DNA from: Viola odorata
Lineage: Eukaryota > Streptophyta > Magnoliopsida > Malpighiales > Violaceae
Assembly (NCBI GenBank): GCA_963691705.1
Contig: OY829537.1
Span: 66,874,304 to 66,938,303 of the forward strand
Length of the DNA: 64,000 nucleotides
Reading direction: 5' to 3'
Part shown: piece by piece, positions 30,166-41,659 of the stretch
Numbering within the stretch: position 1 is the stretch's first letter
Layout: each line of letters starts with the position of its first letter
Position numbers and translations under genes: made by a program
Notes under the pieces: model-generated
Told to the model about the DNA's origin: nothing
The model's database searches: none
Seen by the model: only the letters and a program-made list of their open reading frames with translations

Positions 30166-31460
30166 AACAGTTGTTAATGTGGTGCAAATATGGTTGGCAT
30201 TCTAACTGGCATGAACTCCAACAATTTGCGCCGAGGGGTAGATGCAGACCAAAGGGATATTGATTTGCTAACGTCAGGGAAAAAATCCCTGAAAGTTATC
30301 CTCTAGGGAGAAGCTGCATTTTGCTGATGTCGAAGGTGTAAAATATATGGGTGACCCAATAATTGTCATTGTCACCAGGACTTTAGTCAAACAATTCCAA
30401 GGTTTTACTTAAGTCGTTATTTTTAGTAAAACTTAGAGTAACATCCTTAATTTTCGTTGATGCAATAAACTATTGTATATATACCTTTCTTCCACTACTG
30501 CAACCAAACTATATTTGAACCTGCAATTGTGAGAGTGTTCAAGACTTCGCTACAGGATTTACACTCCATATTCCATTTGTGTGCCATTTACCTTATAATG
30601 TATTTGACTTTATAACATCCCGAGAACCAGCTGTTTGTAAATAGAAGGACTCTAAAGGAAATCAAGAATTTGATATACGACATTAGTAAAAAATGTGAAC
30701 ACACATATATCCAACAAGCAGAAAAAGCAGCAATATTGATCCAACCGCATGCCTTTAAGGCCTTTTAACAAGAATCAATTCCTAATGTCACTGATGGTTT
30801 TATGTATATGATTGTACGGAGTGGATTAGCTCTGATCACAACTATAGTAACGAAGGAAATTACCACCCAGTTTGGCTGGTGATATATTCGGTGTCAAACC
30901 GGAAAGAGAAAAATAATGCAGTATATACATGTGAAAAATGCAACCGTGAATACTCTATTGCAAGGTATGTTTGTATGAGTAGCTATCAACTGTTGTCACC
31001 ACTTTTTGTTTAATTATAAAATTTGACGATAGTTCCTTAGGTATAAAATAGATTTTGAAGATGAAGACAACTCAAGAAAGGAAACATTTGTGTTATTCGT
31101 GGGAGGCAAAAAAGATTCTGAATGTATCTGCATTAAAAATCCCAAGATGGTGGTATAAAAACTTTGCCAAAAACATTTAAGAGACTAAGGAAATTTTGGA
31201 GTGTGAATAACAACTCAACATGCAAAACGAAGTAAGAATTTACAACACAACAAAATATTTCTCTATTAAAACATCAGTTTTGCTTTTAAATTTTGTAAAT
31301 TTCCGCTAGATTGAAGTAATTCTTAAAGGAAAGGATAATAGTTTTGAAGATGTCCCGACAATTATTGGTTCTCATGTTCTTATTTTGAGTAATCTATCAT
31401 TAGATAAGTCTTTTTTTGAGGCACGTGTCCTTATATGTAGTTTTTCCAATTATTATGTTC
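30166..31460 (+). pseudogene. RPA1-like (replication protein A large subunit) pseudogene
   Basis: Decayed exons with RPA1-type OB-fold text: MVGILTGMNSNNLRRGVDAD and QRDIDLLTSGKKSLKVIL (30190-30312), then after a shift DVEGVKYMGDPIIVIVTRTL. Further on, NNAVYTCEKCNREYSIAR ends at a GTATGTTTG donor, and after a TTCCTTAG acceptor YKIDFEDEDNSRKETFVLF resumes. The CEKC pair matches the C-terminal zinc-finger OB fold. RPA1 binds single-stranded DNA; related genes also travel inside plant Helitrons. Several stops and shifts exist. The visible intron argues for a genomic, not processed, copy. Exon borders are approximate. Confidence 0.6.
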
Positions 31461-32605
31461 CTAAAGAGCTAAACAAGAGGTGACACTGATGATGGTGTAA
31501 TAGTTATTTTTTTTTTAAAAAGTGCACTTTAACGAGCAACTTCAAGTAACAGATCAAATATAAATTGACCACATTCCAACAGAAATTAAGAAAATTCCAC
31601 GTAGGATATACATAGCATAAATTTTTTTTTTTAATTTCTGGAAATTAGAAAATGAATTGAAAAAAACAAAAGGACCTATTTGAGACACCTTGACAAACAT
31701 AAAAATCTATACTAGACACTTGTAAATCTAAGGATCTATTCGAGATAATTGTGCAAACGCAAAGATTCTAGAGGTCGTTTATCCATTATTATAAAATAAA
31801 AATGATCTCCTGACTAACTACTGCGTACGTATCGGACGACGAAAATAGGAGATTAACGAATCTTTTATCGAAATTTACAGCACTAAGTATCAGACGACGA
31901 AAATAGGGATCTTAATCCCAATGATAATATGGATTGTTTAGTAAATATAATTTGGATGAGAAGGAATTCAACTGAGAAAAATAAATTTGTAGAGCACTAA
32001 AAAAATATTTTTTAAAATCCAGAGCAATGGCATACTAGGATCTACTAGCTAGATCTTCTATGAGATTTTGATAATAAAATATAATTAAAAAATGATCTTG
32101 AAAATCATCAGACTCCTTTAAATTTTCCTCCTTAAATGAGGTGTCTAACGTGACCACTAACACTTCAATGATCCACGTCATTATTTTTTTAATTAATTTC
32201 CAAATCATACGTCTATGTTAGCACATGTCAATAAAATATTATGTAGTTTTTTACAAACCAAACAGAGCACACATTTTAGATAACAATGATTAATTTTGAC
32301 CGATAAATATAGTGGTCTAATTAGAGGTATAAATGAAAAATGAATTCTGTCAATTTTTCTTTTTATTTCTCCTAGTTATTTATGTGTAATGCTACTGAAC
32401 GAATAAAGTAACTCCCTTCCTTACAATCTCCTTAATTTCTCTCTCCTAAATTGTTATTCCTTTTGTTATTTAAATCATTTAAACAACAATATAAAAAAAG
32501 TTTTTTTTCTTGCAAATATTATCTCAAACACACAATGATTGATTGGAAAGAGAAACGGATGGAATCTAATCCACATAAAGAGAGAGACTTGTCTTTCACT
32601 AAGAA
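31461..32605. other. AT-rich spacer, no gene seen
   Basis: No supported ORF. The phrase CAGACGACGAAAATAGG occurs at about 31892 and, with one change, at about 31832, a short local duplication. A few short poly(T) runs occur. The stretch ends at the chromovirus B LTR. Confidence 0.4.
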
Positions 32606-33493
32606 TCCCATATCGTTGCCGCCCACCAGACCAATTACTCGTGTGAGGCGCAAGGAGTTGCAAGCGAAGTTATCACAGCTGATTTACAAAGAATTACAAT
32701 GTGAAACACTCATCGAGGAAGCTGTGCTACGCGAGAAAGAGCCGCGACTCGTTTTGCTCATTTCGGCCCGAAATTTGGATTTTGGAACAGTGCTTAACGG
32801 CATGCCACTAAGGCCTTAGCGGCATGCCGTCAAGAAGTGTTCTTTGGGCGATTTTGGACAGCACTTAGCAGCATGCCGCTAAGGAAGGGGACTTTGGGTG
32901 AGCTTTGGACAGCAGCTAGCGGCACCGGGCGGAATGTCGCCAGCACCGAAGTGAGGAATAGCGCCAGTTTTGTTTCCAAATTGGAAACTCCGAATTACCT
33001 CTTTTAATTAGCCATTTTATGACTTAATTAAAGTAGTTTGGATTTTATTTAATTAAGTTAGCCATTTTAATTAATTATAAATGTTCTATTAAGGAAAGGA
33101 TTCCTATTATAAGGATTTTAGGGTTTCTCCTATTTAAAGGAGTCACCCTCTTCATTATTATTTTACGTTATCTTTGAAATAAAATATAGAGAGTTTTCTC
33201 AATTGTTCTTTGCGAACCTTGTTCCTCATTGAGTCCGGACACTCGATTAGGATAGCAAGTAAAACCCGAAAGTCCATTCCATTGAGTCGTCGCCCAAGGT
33301 TGATATTCACAGATTGAATATAGGTTGAGGTATCGATTCAAGAGCCTCACTTGAAATTGATTAGGTTGGTTGACACAGGTTGTCCTCAGGTCTAAGCTCG
33401 TACTCGTGAGTTTATCTTACGCATTCGGAATTTAAGCCTAGAACTTGATCGAGAATTACTCGTTATGCATCCTACGCAACTAGGATCGTATCA
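32606..33493 (+). mobile_element. 5' LTR of chromovirus B
   Basis: Matches 35890-36726, but lacks about the first ten bases and has a duplicated block of about 50 bp near 32830-32930 (variants of TTTGGACAGCA and GGCATGCCGC). It ends in CGTATCA directly before the primer-binding site. The 122-codon ORF overlapping its left end is an artefact of the LTR-encoded polyprotein tail. Confidence 0.75.
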
Positions 33494-33494
33494 G

Positions 33495-33508
33495 TTGGTA
33501 GCGGAGCG
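33495..33508 (+). promoter_or_regulatory. Primer-binding site of chromovirus B
   Basis: TTGGTAGCGGAGC starts one base after the LTR end. It resembles the initiator-methionine tRNA complement (TGGTATCAGAGC) used by chromoviruses, with three changes. Confidence 0.6.
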
Positions 33509-34310
33509 AAGGCGTTCTACGGTTTGGTAATCTATCCTTTACGTTTCAGTTTTCGTTGTTAAGATTGGTTCTTCTTCTGTTCCGTTCTATAACAAATCTT
33601 CTTGTGTGCTTGTGTTAGTTACTTGCGTGTTAAGTCGATCTAGGAATTCTAGATCTTGTTTGCGTCATTGTTTGTGAAAATCGTTGTGCGATTTGTAGTG
33701 TCTTTCAAATAAAAAATATGTTCCCAAAGTGTCAAGAAAAGAGTCACAAAAATCCAAAGTGTCTTTAATTTAATTGTTATTTAGATTCATTCAAAAATCA
33801 AAATATATATATATATTTCAAAAATAGAAAAGAAACAAAATACAAAATACTAGAAGGTATTTCGAAGCTATAGCAAAAATAATTGTTCATTTTGGTGGCC
33901 AGAATCAAAAGATATCAAGATTGCGAATCGCAAATCCTAAGTTGCACACACCTCATTCACGATTTGTGAATTACTTGAGTCCTTTTCGAGTCAATTGAGC
34001 TTTCCTTTGATTCATATTAATTAATTTCTACTCCAGTAAGTTACTTGTCTAGTTGATTGCTTGTTGCAACTATTCAATTATTTTACATCAAAATTTATTT
34101 CGAAGTTAGTTGTCCTTGTGGTCTTTTTGGCAGCTTTCTTTGAAACTTTCGAGTCACTAACGTTTGTATGGAATAATTGCAGGAAATGTTGAGTGAATTT
34201 GTGAGCTTATTAGAGAGTTTAAACACGAGAGTAAACACGTGAGGGAGTGCTAGGATTAGTACAATTTTACCCGGTTTGTTCATGTTGTAACTTTCAGGAA
34301 ATTAACAGGA
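33509..34310 (+). other. Untranslated leader of chromovirus B
   Basis: About 800 bp of AT-rich leader between the primer-binding site and the gag ATG. No ORF is supported. This is a usual length for the family. Confidence 0.5.
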
Positions 34311-35889
34311 TGTCTAATCATTCGACCGATGAAGCTGAGGGACCTAGGGGAGTTAGGATGTTACTTAATGCCACGGGAATTCATTGTCCATATGGATCAC
34401 CTTAGCTTGAAGTACCTCAAGGGGCAAGACAAGCTGAACCGATGCCACGCGACGTTGATGGAGTTCATCGAGCCCTTCCCATATCATATCCAATACAAAC
34501 AAGGTAAGGACAATGTAGTAGCTGATGCGCTGTTGCGAAAGTATGTACTTCTATCATCTCTTAGCGCTAAGTTACTGGGATTTGCATAGATTATTGAACT
34601 GTACCCTACTGATGCTGATTTTGGTGAGATATATAACACATGCATGACTCGTACTGAATCTGAATTTTATAAGCATGAGGGTTATTTGTTTAAGTGCAAG
34701 CGTTTGTGTGTGCCTATCTGTTCTTTGAGGGAATTATTTATCCAAGAGTCACATTGTGGTGGTTTAATGGGTCACTTTGGTGTGACCAAGACTCTTGATG
34801 TGCTGAAAGATCACTTTTACTAGCCCCATATGAAATGCGACGTGGTCTGCGTCGTTGCTAGGTGTTTAGTGTGCCGAAAGGCCAAATCTAAAGTAGCCAG
34901 TCATGGTGAGTACATGCCCTTACCTGTTCCTTCCCATACTTGGACCGATTTTTCCATGGATTTTGTTGTGGGTTTGCCTAAGTCTCGACAAGGAAGGATA
35001 GTATTTTTATCGTAGTAGATAGATTTTCTAAGATGGCACACTTCATTCCGTATGCTACTACTCATGATGCAACTGCTATTGCTGATTTATTGTTTAAAGA
35101 AGTGGTACGTTACATGGCATACCCTTATCTATTGTCAGTAATAGGGATAGTAAGTTCCTGAGCCACTTTTGGCGCGTTTTATGGAAGAGACTTGGTACTA
35201 AATTACTTTATTCTACATCTTACCATCCGCAAACCGACGGCCAAATAGAGACAGTGAATCGAACCTTGGGTTCCTTGTTACGCACATTAGTTTATAAGCA
35301 TGTATCTACATAGGTAGAGTGTCTACCGTTTATTGAATTTTCTTATAATCGTTCTATTCATTCTACTACACATTATTCGCCTTTCGAACTTGTTTATGGT
35401 TTTAATCCTATGACACCGTTGGATTTGATCCCTTTGCCTGTAAGTGAGGTTTCTAGCTTAGATGGAGCAAAGAAAGCAGAACTGGTAAAGAAGCTACACG
35501 AGAAGGCCAAGCAAAACATAGAACGAATGAATGAGTAGCTACACTTACGTCTGGAACGGATTCCTTCAATGTGGGTGATTAGGTGTGGTTACACTTACGC
35601 CGGGAACGGTATCCTTCAATGTGGGTGATTAGGTGTGGCTACACTTACGCCGGGAACAATTTCCAACCCAACGTCGTGGCAAGATGTCAGACAGAGGGGA
35701 CAATCCATTCCAGATCATCGAGAAGATCAACAACCATGCCTACAAACTTGACTTGTTAGGTGAGTATGGTACCGCGAGATCTACTTTCAATGTTTTGGAC
35801 TTAACGTTGTTTGATATAGGTGTTGATGCTGATGTTACGGCTAATGCTGTTACGGATTCGAGGGTGAATCCTTTCGAAGGGGGAGGGAA
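34311..35889 (+). pseudogene. pol: Chromovirus B gag start fused to RNase H end and integrase
   Basis: Gag opens with ATG at 34311 ([17 protein letters not shown]) and after the deletion reads RNase H end text ([31 protein letters not shown]). Stops occur at 34587 (GFA*) and in the integrase zinc region (FY*PHMKCDV). The core reads [17 protein letters not shown], then shifts frame; IVFLS ends one frame. The three-unit 50-bp repeat is at 35536-35655. The C-terminal block NPFQIIEKINNHAYKLDL runs into the polypurine tract at 35876-35889. It is non-functional; it could only have moved using enzymes supplied by other elements. Confidence 0.8.
35536..35655 (+). repeat. Tandem repeat of about 50 bp inside integrase, copy B
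   Basis: Three imperfect units matching those at 5849-5968. Their presence in both copies dates the repeat to before the duplication. Confidence 0.75.
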
Positions 35890-36726
35890 TGATGCGAACC
35901 CCATACCATTACCGCCCACCGGACCAATTACTCGTACGAGGCGCAAGGAGTTGTAAGCGAAGTTATCACAGATGATTTACAAAGAATTACAATGTGAAAC
36001 ACTCATCGAGGAAGCTGTGCTACGCGAGAAAGAGCCGCGACTCATTTCGCTCATTTCGGCCCAAAATTTAGATTTTGGAACATTGCTTAACGGCATACTG
36101 CTAAGCCCTTAGCAGCATGTCGCCAAGGAGTGTTCTTTAGGCGAGCTTTGGACAGCAGCTAGCGGCATGCCGCCAGCGCCGAAGTGAGGAATGGCGCCAG
36201 TTTTGTTTCCAAATTGGAAACTCCAAATTATCTCTTTTAATTAGCCATTTTATGACTTAATTAAATTAGTTTGGATTTTATTTAATTAAGTTAGCTATTT
36301 TAATTAATTATAAAAGTTCTATTAAGGAAAGGATTCCTATTGTAAGGATTTTAGGGTTTCTCCTATTTAAAGGAGCCACCCTCTTCATTATTATTTTACA
36401 TTATCTTTGAAATAAAATACAGAGAGTTTTCTCAATTGTTCTTCGCGAACCTTGTTCCTCATTGAGTCCGGACACTTGATTAGGATAGCAAGTAAAACCC
36501 GAAAGGCTATTCCATTGAGTCGTCGCCCAAGGTTGATATTCACATATTGAATATAGGTTGAGGGATCAATTCAAAAGCCTCACTTGAAATCAATTAGGTT
36601 GGTTGTCACAGGTTTTCCTCAGGTCTTAGCTCGTACTCGTGAGTTTATCTTCCGCATCGGAAATCCAAGCCTAGAACTAGATTGGGAATTACTCATTAGG
36701 CATCCTACACAACTAGGATCATATCA
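35890..36726 (+). mobile_element. 3' LTR of chromovirus B
   Basis: Starts TGATG after the polypurine tract and ends ATATCA. It is about 837 bp and closely similar to 6201-7028, and is followed by the same U-box gene codons. Confidence 0.78.
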
Positions 36727-37164
36727 GAATCGATAGCCATGGATGCGGCGTCGAAGTTCGTTATTGCAGAGAAGGAAGGGTGGGTATCAGAATTGATAAA
36801 ATCTATTGGTGTAGGGAGTGATCCTAGTTTTGTGGATGCGAGCTTGGCGTGTTTGGTAGCAATTTCGATGGCGAAACGCATGAAAGTGAAGTTAGTCCAG
36901 CTCAAACTAGTCACGGTGCTGAGGGAGCTGCTCATGGCGACGACCAGCAGGGTATAGAACACGGTGAAGGCGTTGAAGCTACTGGAAACGATGTCGTCTT
37001 GCAAAGAAGGGAGGGCCGAGATGTGTAGGGATTGGAGGTGCGTGGAGTCGGTGGTGCAGAAGGTGTTGAAAGTGTCGAGCAAGGTCACGGAACATGCGGT
37101 GATGATACTGTGGAGTTTGTTTTACTTGTTTAGAGATAAGGCGGCGCAAGAGGCGCTGGACTAA
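36727..37164 (+). pseudogene. U-box E3 ubiquitin ligase ARM-repeat fragment, copy B
   Basis: Same fragment as 7029-7475, starting at the codon next to the LTR. It shares the TAG (here 36955-36957) but keeps a CAG codon where copy A has its second stop, so 36964-37164 is open (KVLKVSSKVTEHAVMILWSL). Changes include L to W in the first helix and a short deletion at the right end (QEALD). It represents about the last third of a PUB22-26/CMPG-like protein. No promoter or U-box is present. Confidence 0.75.
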
Positions 37165-37930
37165 CTTCAGCAAATTTGAAAAAAAATATTTTTTCAAAAG
37201 AAATAATTCGGACGAGAACCCGTCCAAACCCGGCTCATTTAAATGGACGGATCTGATCCGTCCGTTAATTAAATGGGCTGGGACTACTCTATTCAGTTTA
37301 TTTCTGGGACTAAATGGGTTTGGCCCATAACGTCCGTCCGTCTATTTTGCCACTCCTAAGGAAGCTCATAAAACATGTTAATAGAAACCTAACTTAAGAA
37401 CTTTCGGCATATCTATTGATTTCGGCAATTTGAAATAGCTTGAAAAATAGCTCATTTCTTTTATAAAAATTTAGTAAGATCCAATATAATAATAGAATTG
37501 AAACGATATGCAAAAATCAACATTTATACCTTCTTAAACAATATGCATCAGCTTCCACAATTCTTGCAAAATTGACAATTATCAGATGTAGTTTAAGAAC
37601 GAATACTTCTCCAAGATACAAAACGAAATAGAAAATTTGTTTTATTATAGAAATTGCTTTTGCTGAACATCAGTATCATCCAATGAAGTAGATAAACTAA
37701 TCAAGAATAGACAAATGATAACAATAAAATATAGAATAACAGAGAACATACCCACTAGTACTCAAGCCAAGCCGTTAATCCTGATAAGAAATCTAATTGC
37801 CTACTCCAAACTTACTTCTTTTCATTTCTTTTTTCTACTAGTTTTTTATCTCCAGAATTGGAAACTCACTTGCAAATGACTCTTTATCACTGATGCATCC
37901 TCAACTTGCATTAGTTTTCCAATCTGTTAC
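37165..37930. repeat. Decayed DNA-transposon-like end and AT-rich spacer, copy B
   Basis: Duplicate of 7476-8245, including the palindrome GGACGGATC-T-GATCCGTCC at 37245-37263. No gene is seen. Confidence 0.4.
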
Positions 37931-38156
37931 TATCGCGCCCCCGAAAATTAAAAATTCGCGAGTGTGCAACAAACTTGAGACCGTACGATGCTCAGCGTAA
38001 ACAGACGCCTTGCAACATGCAATGAAGTCGCCACCCTAATTTGGTTGCTAGGTTTAGGGAACCTTAATCGTCATGGCATAAGAAATATAATAAATAAAAA
38101 CTAAAGGCATAAAAAAGGGGTATGGACCCTAGACAAAGGTTCGGGGTCTTATTATG

Positions 38157-38185
38157 GTCTCGGGAAGGTGTTAGGCACCCGAGTC
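38157..38185 (-). promoter_or_regulatory. Conserved LTR hairpin, copy 4
   Basis: GTCTCGGG (38157-38164) and CCCGAGTC (38178-38185) around AAGGTGTTAGGCA. Confidence 0.6.
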
Positions 38186-39775
38186 ACATCCGAAAACGGT
38201 TACTGATTGATGAGAGAGGTGTTTAAAAGGTGTTTGATAAAAATGCATTTTTGAAAAGGGGGCCCTCAGAGGAATCGTCACTTTAGTCTTCTCTATGATC
38301 GTGACCGTTTAGGAATAATTAATCGTTGGACGGGGTTACCATTTTAAAAATCATTCAGACGGGGTTACCATTTATCAAGACCGATTGATTATTCCTGACT
38401 GTAACGTGATGGGACTGAATTTTTTGTAAGACTGAATGAGCGCCCTCTATTTCATCATCGGGCCATGCATGATTAAATTGATTACTACGTGATTATATCA
38501 TGGATTGCTAACAGAGTAAAAATTTAAATGATAGATTTTGAAATGATAAGCTGATGTGGGATCGAAGCCACCACGTACATGCAGTCAATATAAGTGAGAA
38601 TTTAAAATCCTATGAACATGACATTTTAAGCAAATCTTTAAACACGTTGTTCATGTGAGTTGATTGTAGTTCTAGCAATTCTATATATCATGCGGACAAT
38701 TGACATTTACGAAAAGTGTTGAATAAATAAAAAGGAATGAAAGGTGTACTTTTGAGCGAAGCTTGAATTTAAAACCTACAAAATAAGAGTGTTAGGAATA
38801 GGTCGAAAAATAAATAAGCAATTCATGAGTGCGAGAATTTAAACAATGACTTGACGCGTACGAAAATTTAAATGCTGATTTGAGGTATGCGAGAAATGAT
38901 GAATTGACGCATACGAACATTGAAATGATGATTTGATAAGTGCAAGAAATTAAATGATGATTTGATGCGTGAAGAAAATTTAAATGCTGGTTTGTTGATA
39001 AGGTGCGAAAATTAAATGATGACAGTTGATAAGTGCGAGAATTTAAATGATGGTTTGACGAAAAATTAAGTAACGATTTGATGAAAAATAATAATACGAA
39101 GCATACGAATATTTTTACGGAAATATGATCCGAGATCTCGGAAAGAAACAAAAATGGGTTGCGCCCTAATAATAAAGAAAGTGAAAGGAAAAATGGAAAA
39201 TGGGCCAGGAATAGTGTCTGACCCATGAAAATAAAAAAGGAAGGGTGATGGGCCAAGCCCATCACCTTCGACGTGAATAGGACACTATTCATCGTCCTCT
39301 TCCTTGGTCGCTGGCATTATTGCCGGCGGCCAAGCTCCGGCCACAGGTGGCCATTTTGCGAGATCTTTGTACTGAGAGGCTCGTCTCCACGACGGCGTCT
39401 CGACCGTACGAACCCTGAATTTTAATTTAAATCGTACCGAGTTTAATTTCGAAAAAAGGACAAAACTGTTAATTATCGAAAACTAGTTAATTCACGCGAT
39501 TTACCTAACGATTACTTAAATTGAAAGTATGTATTTAATCTACAGCATGCATATGAATTAATGGCATGACGAAAAGCAATTTATTCGATCAATATAAGGC
39601 TAAACGAATTTAAAGAAAAGAAAAGCATAAAAACAAAAGAAAAAGCTTGAAAAAAAAAACTATAAAAGCTTTGAACTGAGGCAATCGAAGCTCTAAGTGA
39701 GCTATCGATCAAGAGAGGGAAGAAGCAAGGTTTTCTGACAAAGTTGGTGTCGTTTGAATGTTGAGGAGGGCTTGG

Positions 39776-39783
39776 TATTTATA
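39776..39783 (-). promoter_or_regulatory. TATA box of Ogre LTR B
   Basis: The minus strand reads CGGCCTATAAATACCAAG. This is the core promoter of the LTR, missing from copy A. Confidence 0.6.
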
Positions 39784-39992
39784 GGCCGAAGTCGCGTGGC
39801 TACTGGACGCGAGGGACGCTAGTGGAGGTCGTGACCGTGAGCGGGCGGGGCTAGGGCTGCTGTGCTGGCGGAGCTAGGCGTGGAGGTGACTGCTCGGACG
39901 TGGCAAGAAGCGACGGGAGCAGGTTGCTCGGTGGCCTGCTCCACTGCACGTCCACGCCCACGGTGCATGCGCATCATGCAAGGTAATTCAAG

Positions 39993-40038
39993 GGTCGTTG
40001 ATCTGGTTGACTTTCCTTGGTTGACCAGATCAACGACC
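39993..40038. repeat. 15-bp perfect hairpin in LTR B
   Basis: GGTCGTTGATCTGGT at 39993-40007 and its reverse complement at 40024-40038 flank a 16-base loop. It lies on the upstream side of the TATA box in element sense. Confidence 0.75.
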
Positions 40039-40682
40039 ATGATTAAATGGCCCTTTACTTTATTTAAATGGCCTCGAGCCGATTCCCGCGAACAAACGTT
40101 CAAACTTTTCAAGCCGAAGGTACTAGCGCGTAGAGAAAAATACAGTCAACTTAACTATCTACAGCGAATGACGAGAATTTTTCGTTTAACGTGTTTATTT
40201 TCGCGTTAAAAAATGTGAAATGTTCGGACGGAAAATAAATGACGTTACGATGAAAATTACACGAAACGCTATAGACCGTTGTGAACGAAAAAAAAGGTAG
40301 CAACTAGTTGATGGAAAACATTCCAAGTTTGAGCTATTGTCCGAGCTTACTTACTCGGGTCCAATAAAAGCTCAAACAAAAATAATAATAAAAAAATAAA
40401 AAAACTAAAAAATGCACTAAAATACTAAAAATCTTAAAGTTCATGTGATGACCTAAAACGAAGAAAAAACGAGCAAATGACTGCCGGATAATTAAAAATG
40501 TTATTTTTAAGTCTAAAAATAATAATGAAAATACGTGACGAGAAATTAAAAATGCTATTTCGAACGCCGACGATGATAATGACGATGCTAAAACGCGATC
40601 AAAATTTTAAAAATGCTAACGAAAGTAAATGACAGAAATGCTAAAATTAATTAAAAATGGCGTCAAAATTCGGGTATCAACA

Positions 40683-40703
40683 GTTGTCCTCTCTTTACTG
40701 TCT
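40683..40703 (-). promoter_or_regulatory. Polypurine tract of Ogre-like element B
   Basis: In element sense AAAGAGAGGACAAC precedes TGTTGATACCC. It is similar to copy A but with two changes in the G run. Confidence 0.6.
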
Positions 40704-40793
40704 TATTGAAGTATTTGATAAGCAGTAAAGACAGTTGCCCCTACATTTCCGAATTTTGGCGACACCGCAGGTCTTACCTCAAACTTACAGTGA

Positions 40794-41659
40794 TGATGTC
40801 ACTCTGGGAGGAGGTAAGTTGCTGCTGTCACTGTGCGAGGAGGTAGTTTGTCGATGTTATTCGTTCATGTCACTCTGGGAGGAGATATTTTTTTGGTGTC
40901 ACTCTGGGAGGAGGTAAGTTGATGTCACTCTGGGAGGAGGTATATTTTTGATGGTGTTATTGGGTGATGAGGAAACTGAGGCTGTCACTCTAGGAGGAGG
41001 CAATCTGTTGATGTCACTCTAGGAGGAGATAGATTGTTGATCGGATATCCTGCAAGGATGTAAACTTAGATCTACTCGGGTATTGATAGAAACATAAGTT
41101 GCAGAAAATGTAAATGGCAACTACTCTACCAGGAATGGAAGATAGTTTTACGAAAATATAAATGACGGTCCCACTAGGGGTTTGACATGCAACAGACGTT
41201 GCTTAGGGAGGATAATGTGTGATTCATAGATGTATGAATGATTTTTCCTAATGATGTCACTCTAGGAGGAGGAAATGATTATGCAGAAATGTAGAATTAT
41301 GTAAATGATGTCACTCTGGGAGGAGAAAAATGCATGTTGTCATTCTAGGAGGAGGAAATACGTGCTGTCACTCTAGGAGGAGGAAATATAAAGCTGTCAC
41401 TCTAGGAGGGGGAAATATAAAGTTATCACTCTAGGAGGAGAAAATATAAAGTTGTCGCTCTAGGAGGAGGAAATATAAAGTTGTCACTCTAAGAGGAGGA
41501 AATATAAATGCTGAAATTTAAATGACGTTAATCCCGTAGGAGAAGATGCGAGGTGCGGAAATAAACTAATTGCCACTTTAGGAGGACGAAACGTAGATGC
41601 TATCGCTCTAGGAGGAGGGAATGTATTATGCAGAAATGAAGAATTATGTAAATGATGTC
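40794..41659. repeat. 3'-UTR minisatellite, copy B, left part
   Basis: Same TGTCACTCTRGGAGGAGG family as at 10735-11712, with a different number and order of units. It is interrupted at 41659 by an LTR element and resumes at 44228-44283. Confidence 0.8.

Larger units (their letters stand above)
32606..36726 (+). mobile_element. Chromovirus-type element, copy B (LTR-flanked deletion derivative)
   Basis: It has both LTRs, a primer-binding site, a leader, the gag start, the end of RNase H, integrase and a polypurine tract. Everything from gag codon 17 to the last part of RNase H is deleted at 34360/34361. From there to its 3' end it is nearly the same as copy A (4686-7028), with the same host flank. 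Confidence 0.85.
37931..40682 (-). mobile_element. 3' LTR of Ogre-like element B
   Basis: 2752 bp. The left terminus has mutated from TG to TA (TATCGCGCCC); the right end is TATCAACA. It keeps the U3 and promoter part that copy A lost (about 39316-40196), including a TATA box and a 15-bp hairpin. The conserved LTR hairpin is at 38157-38185. Confidence 0.85.

Noticed and set aside
32451..32819. 122-codon ORF as a gene
   Set aside because: Its second half is the polyprotein tail encoded in the chromovirus LTR; the first half is AT-rich flank.
39819..40209. ORFs of 97 and 115 codons in Ogre LTR B
   Set aside because: They overlap on opposite strands across a hairpin and the LTR promoter side. 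There is no domain, and copy A lacks the region.
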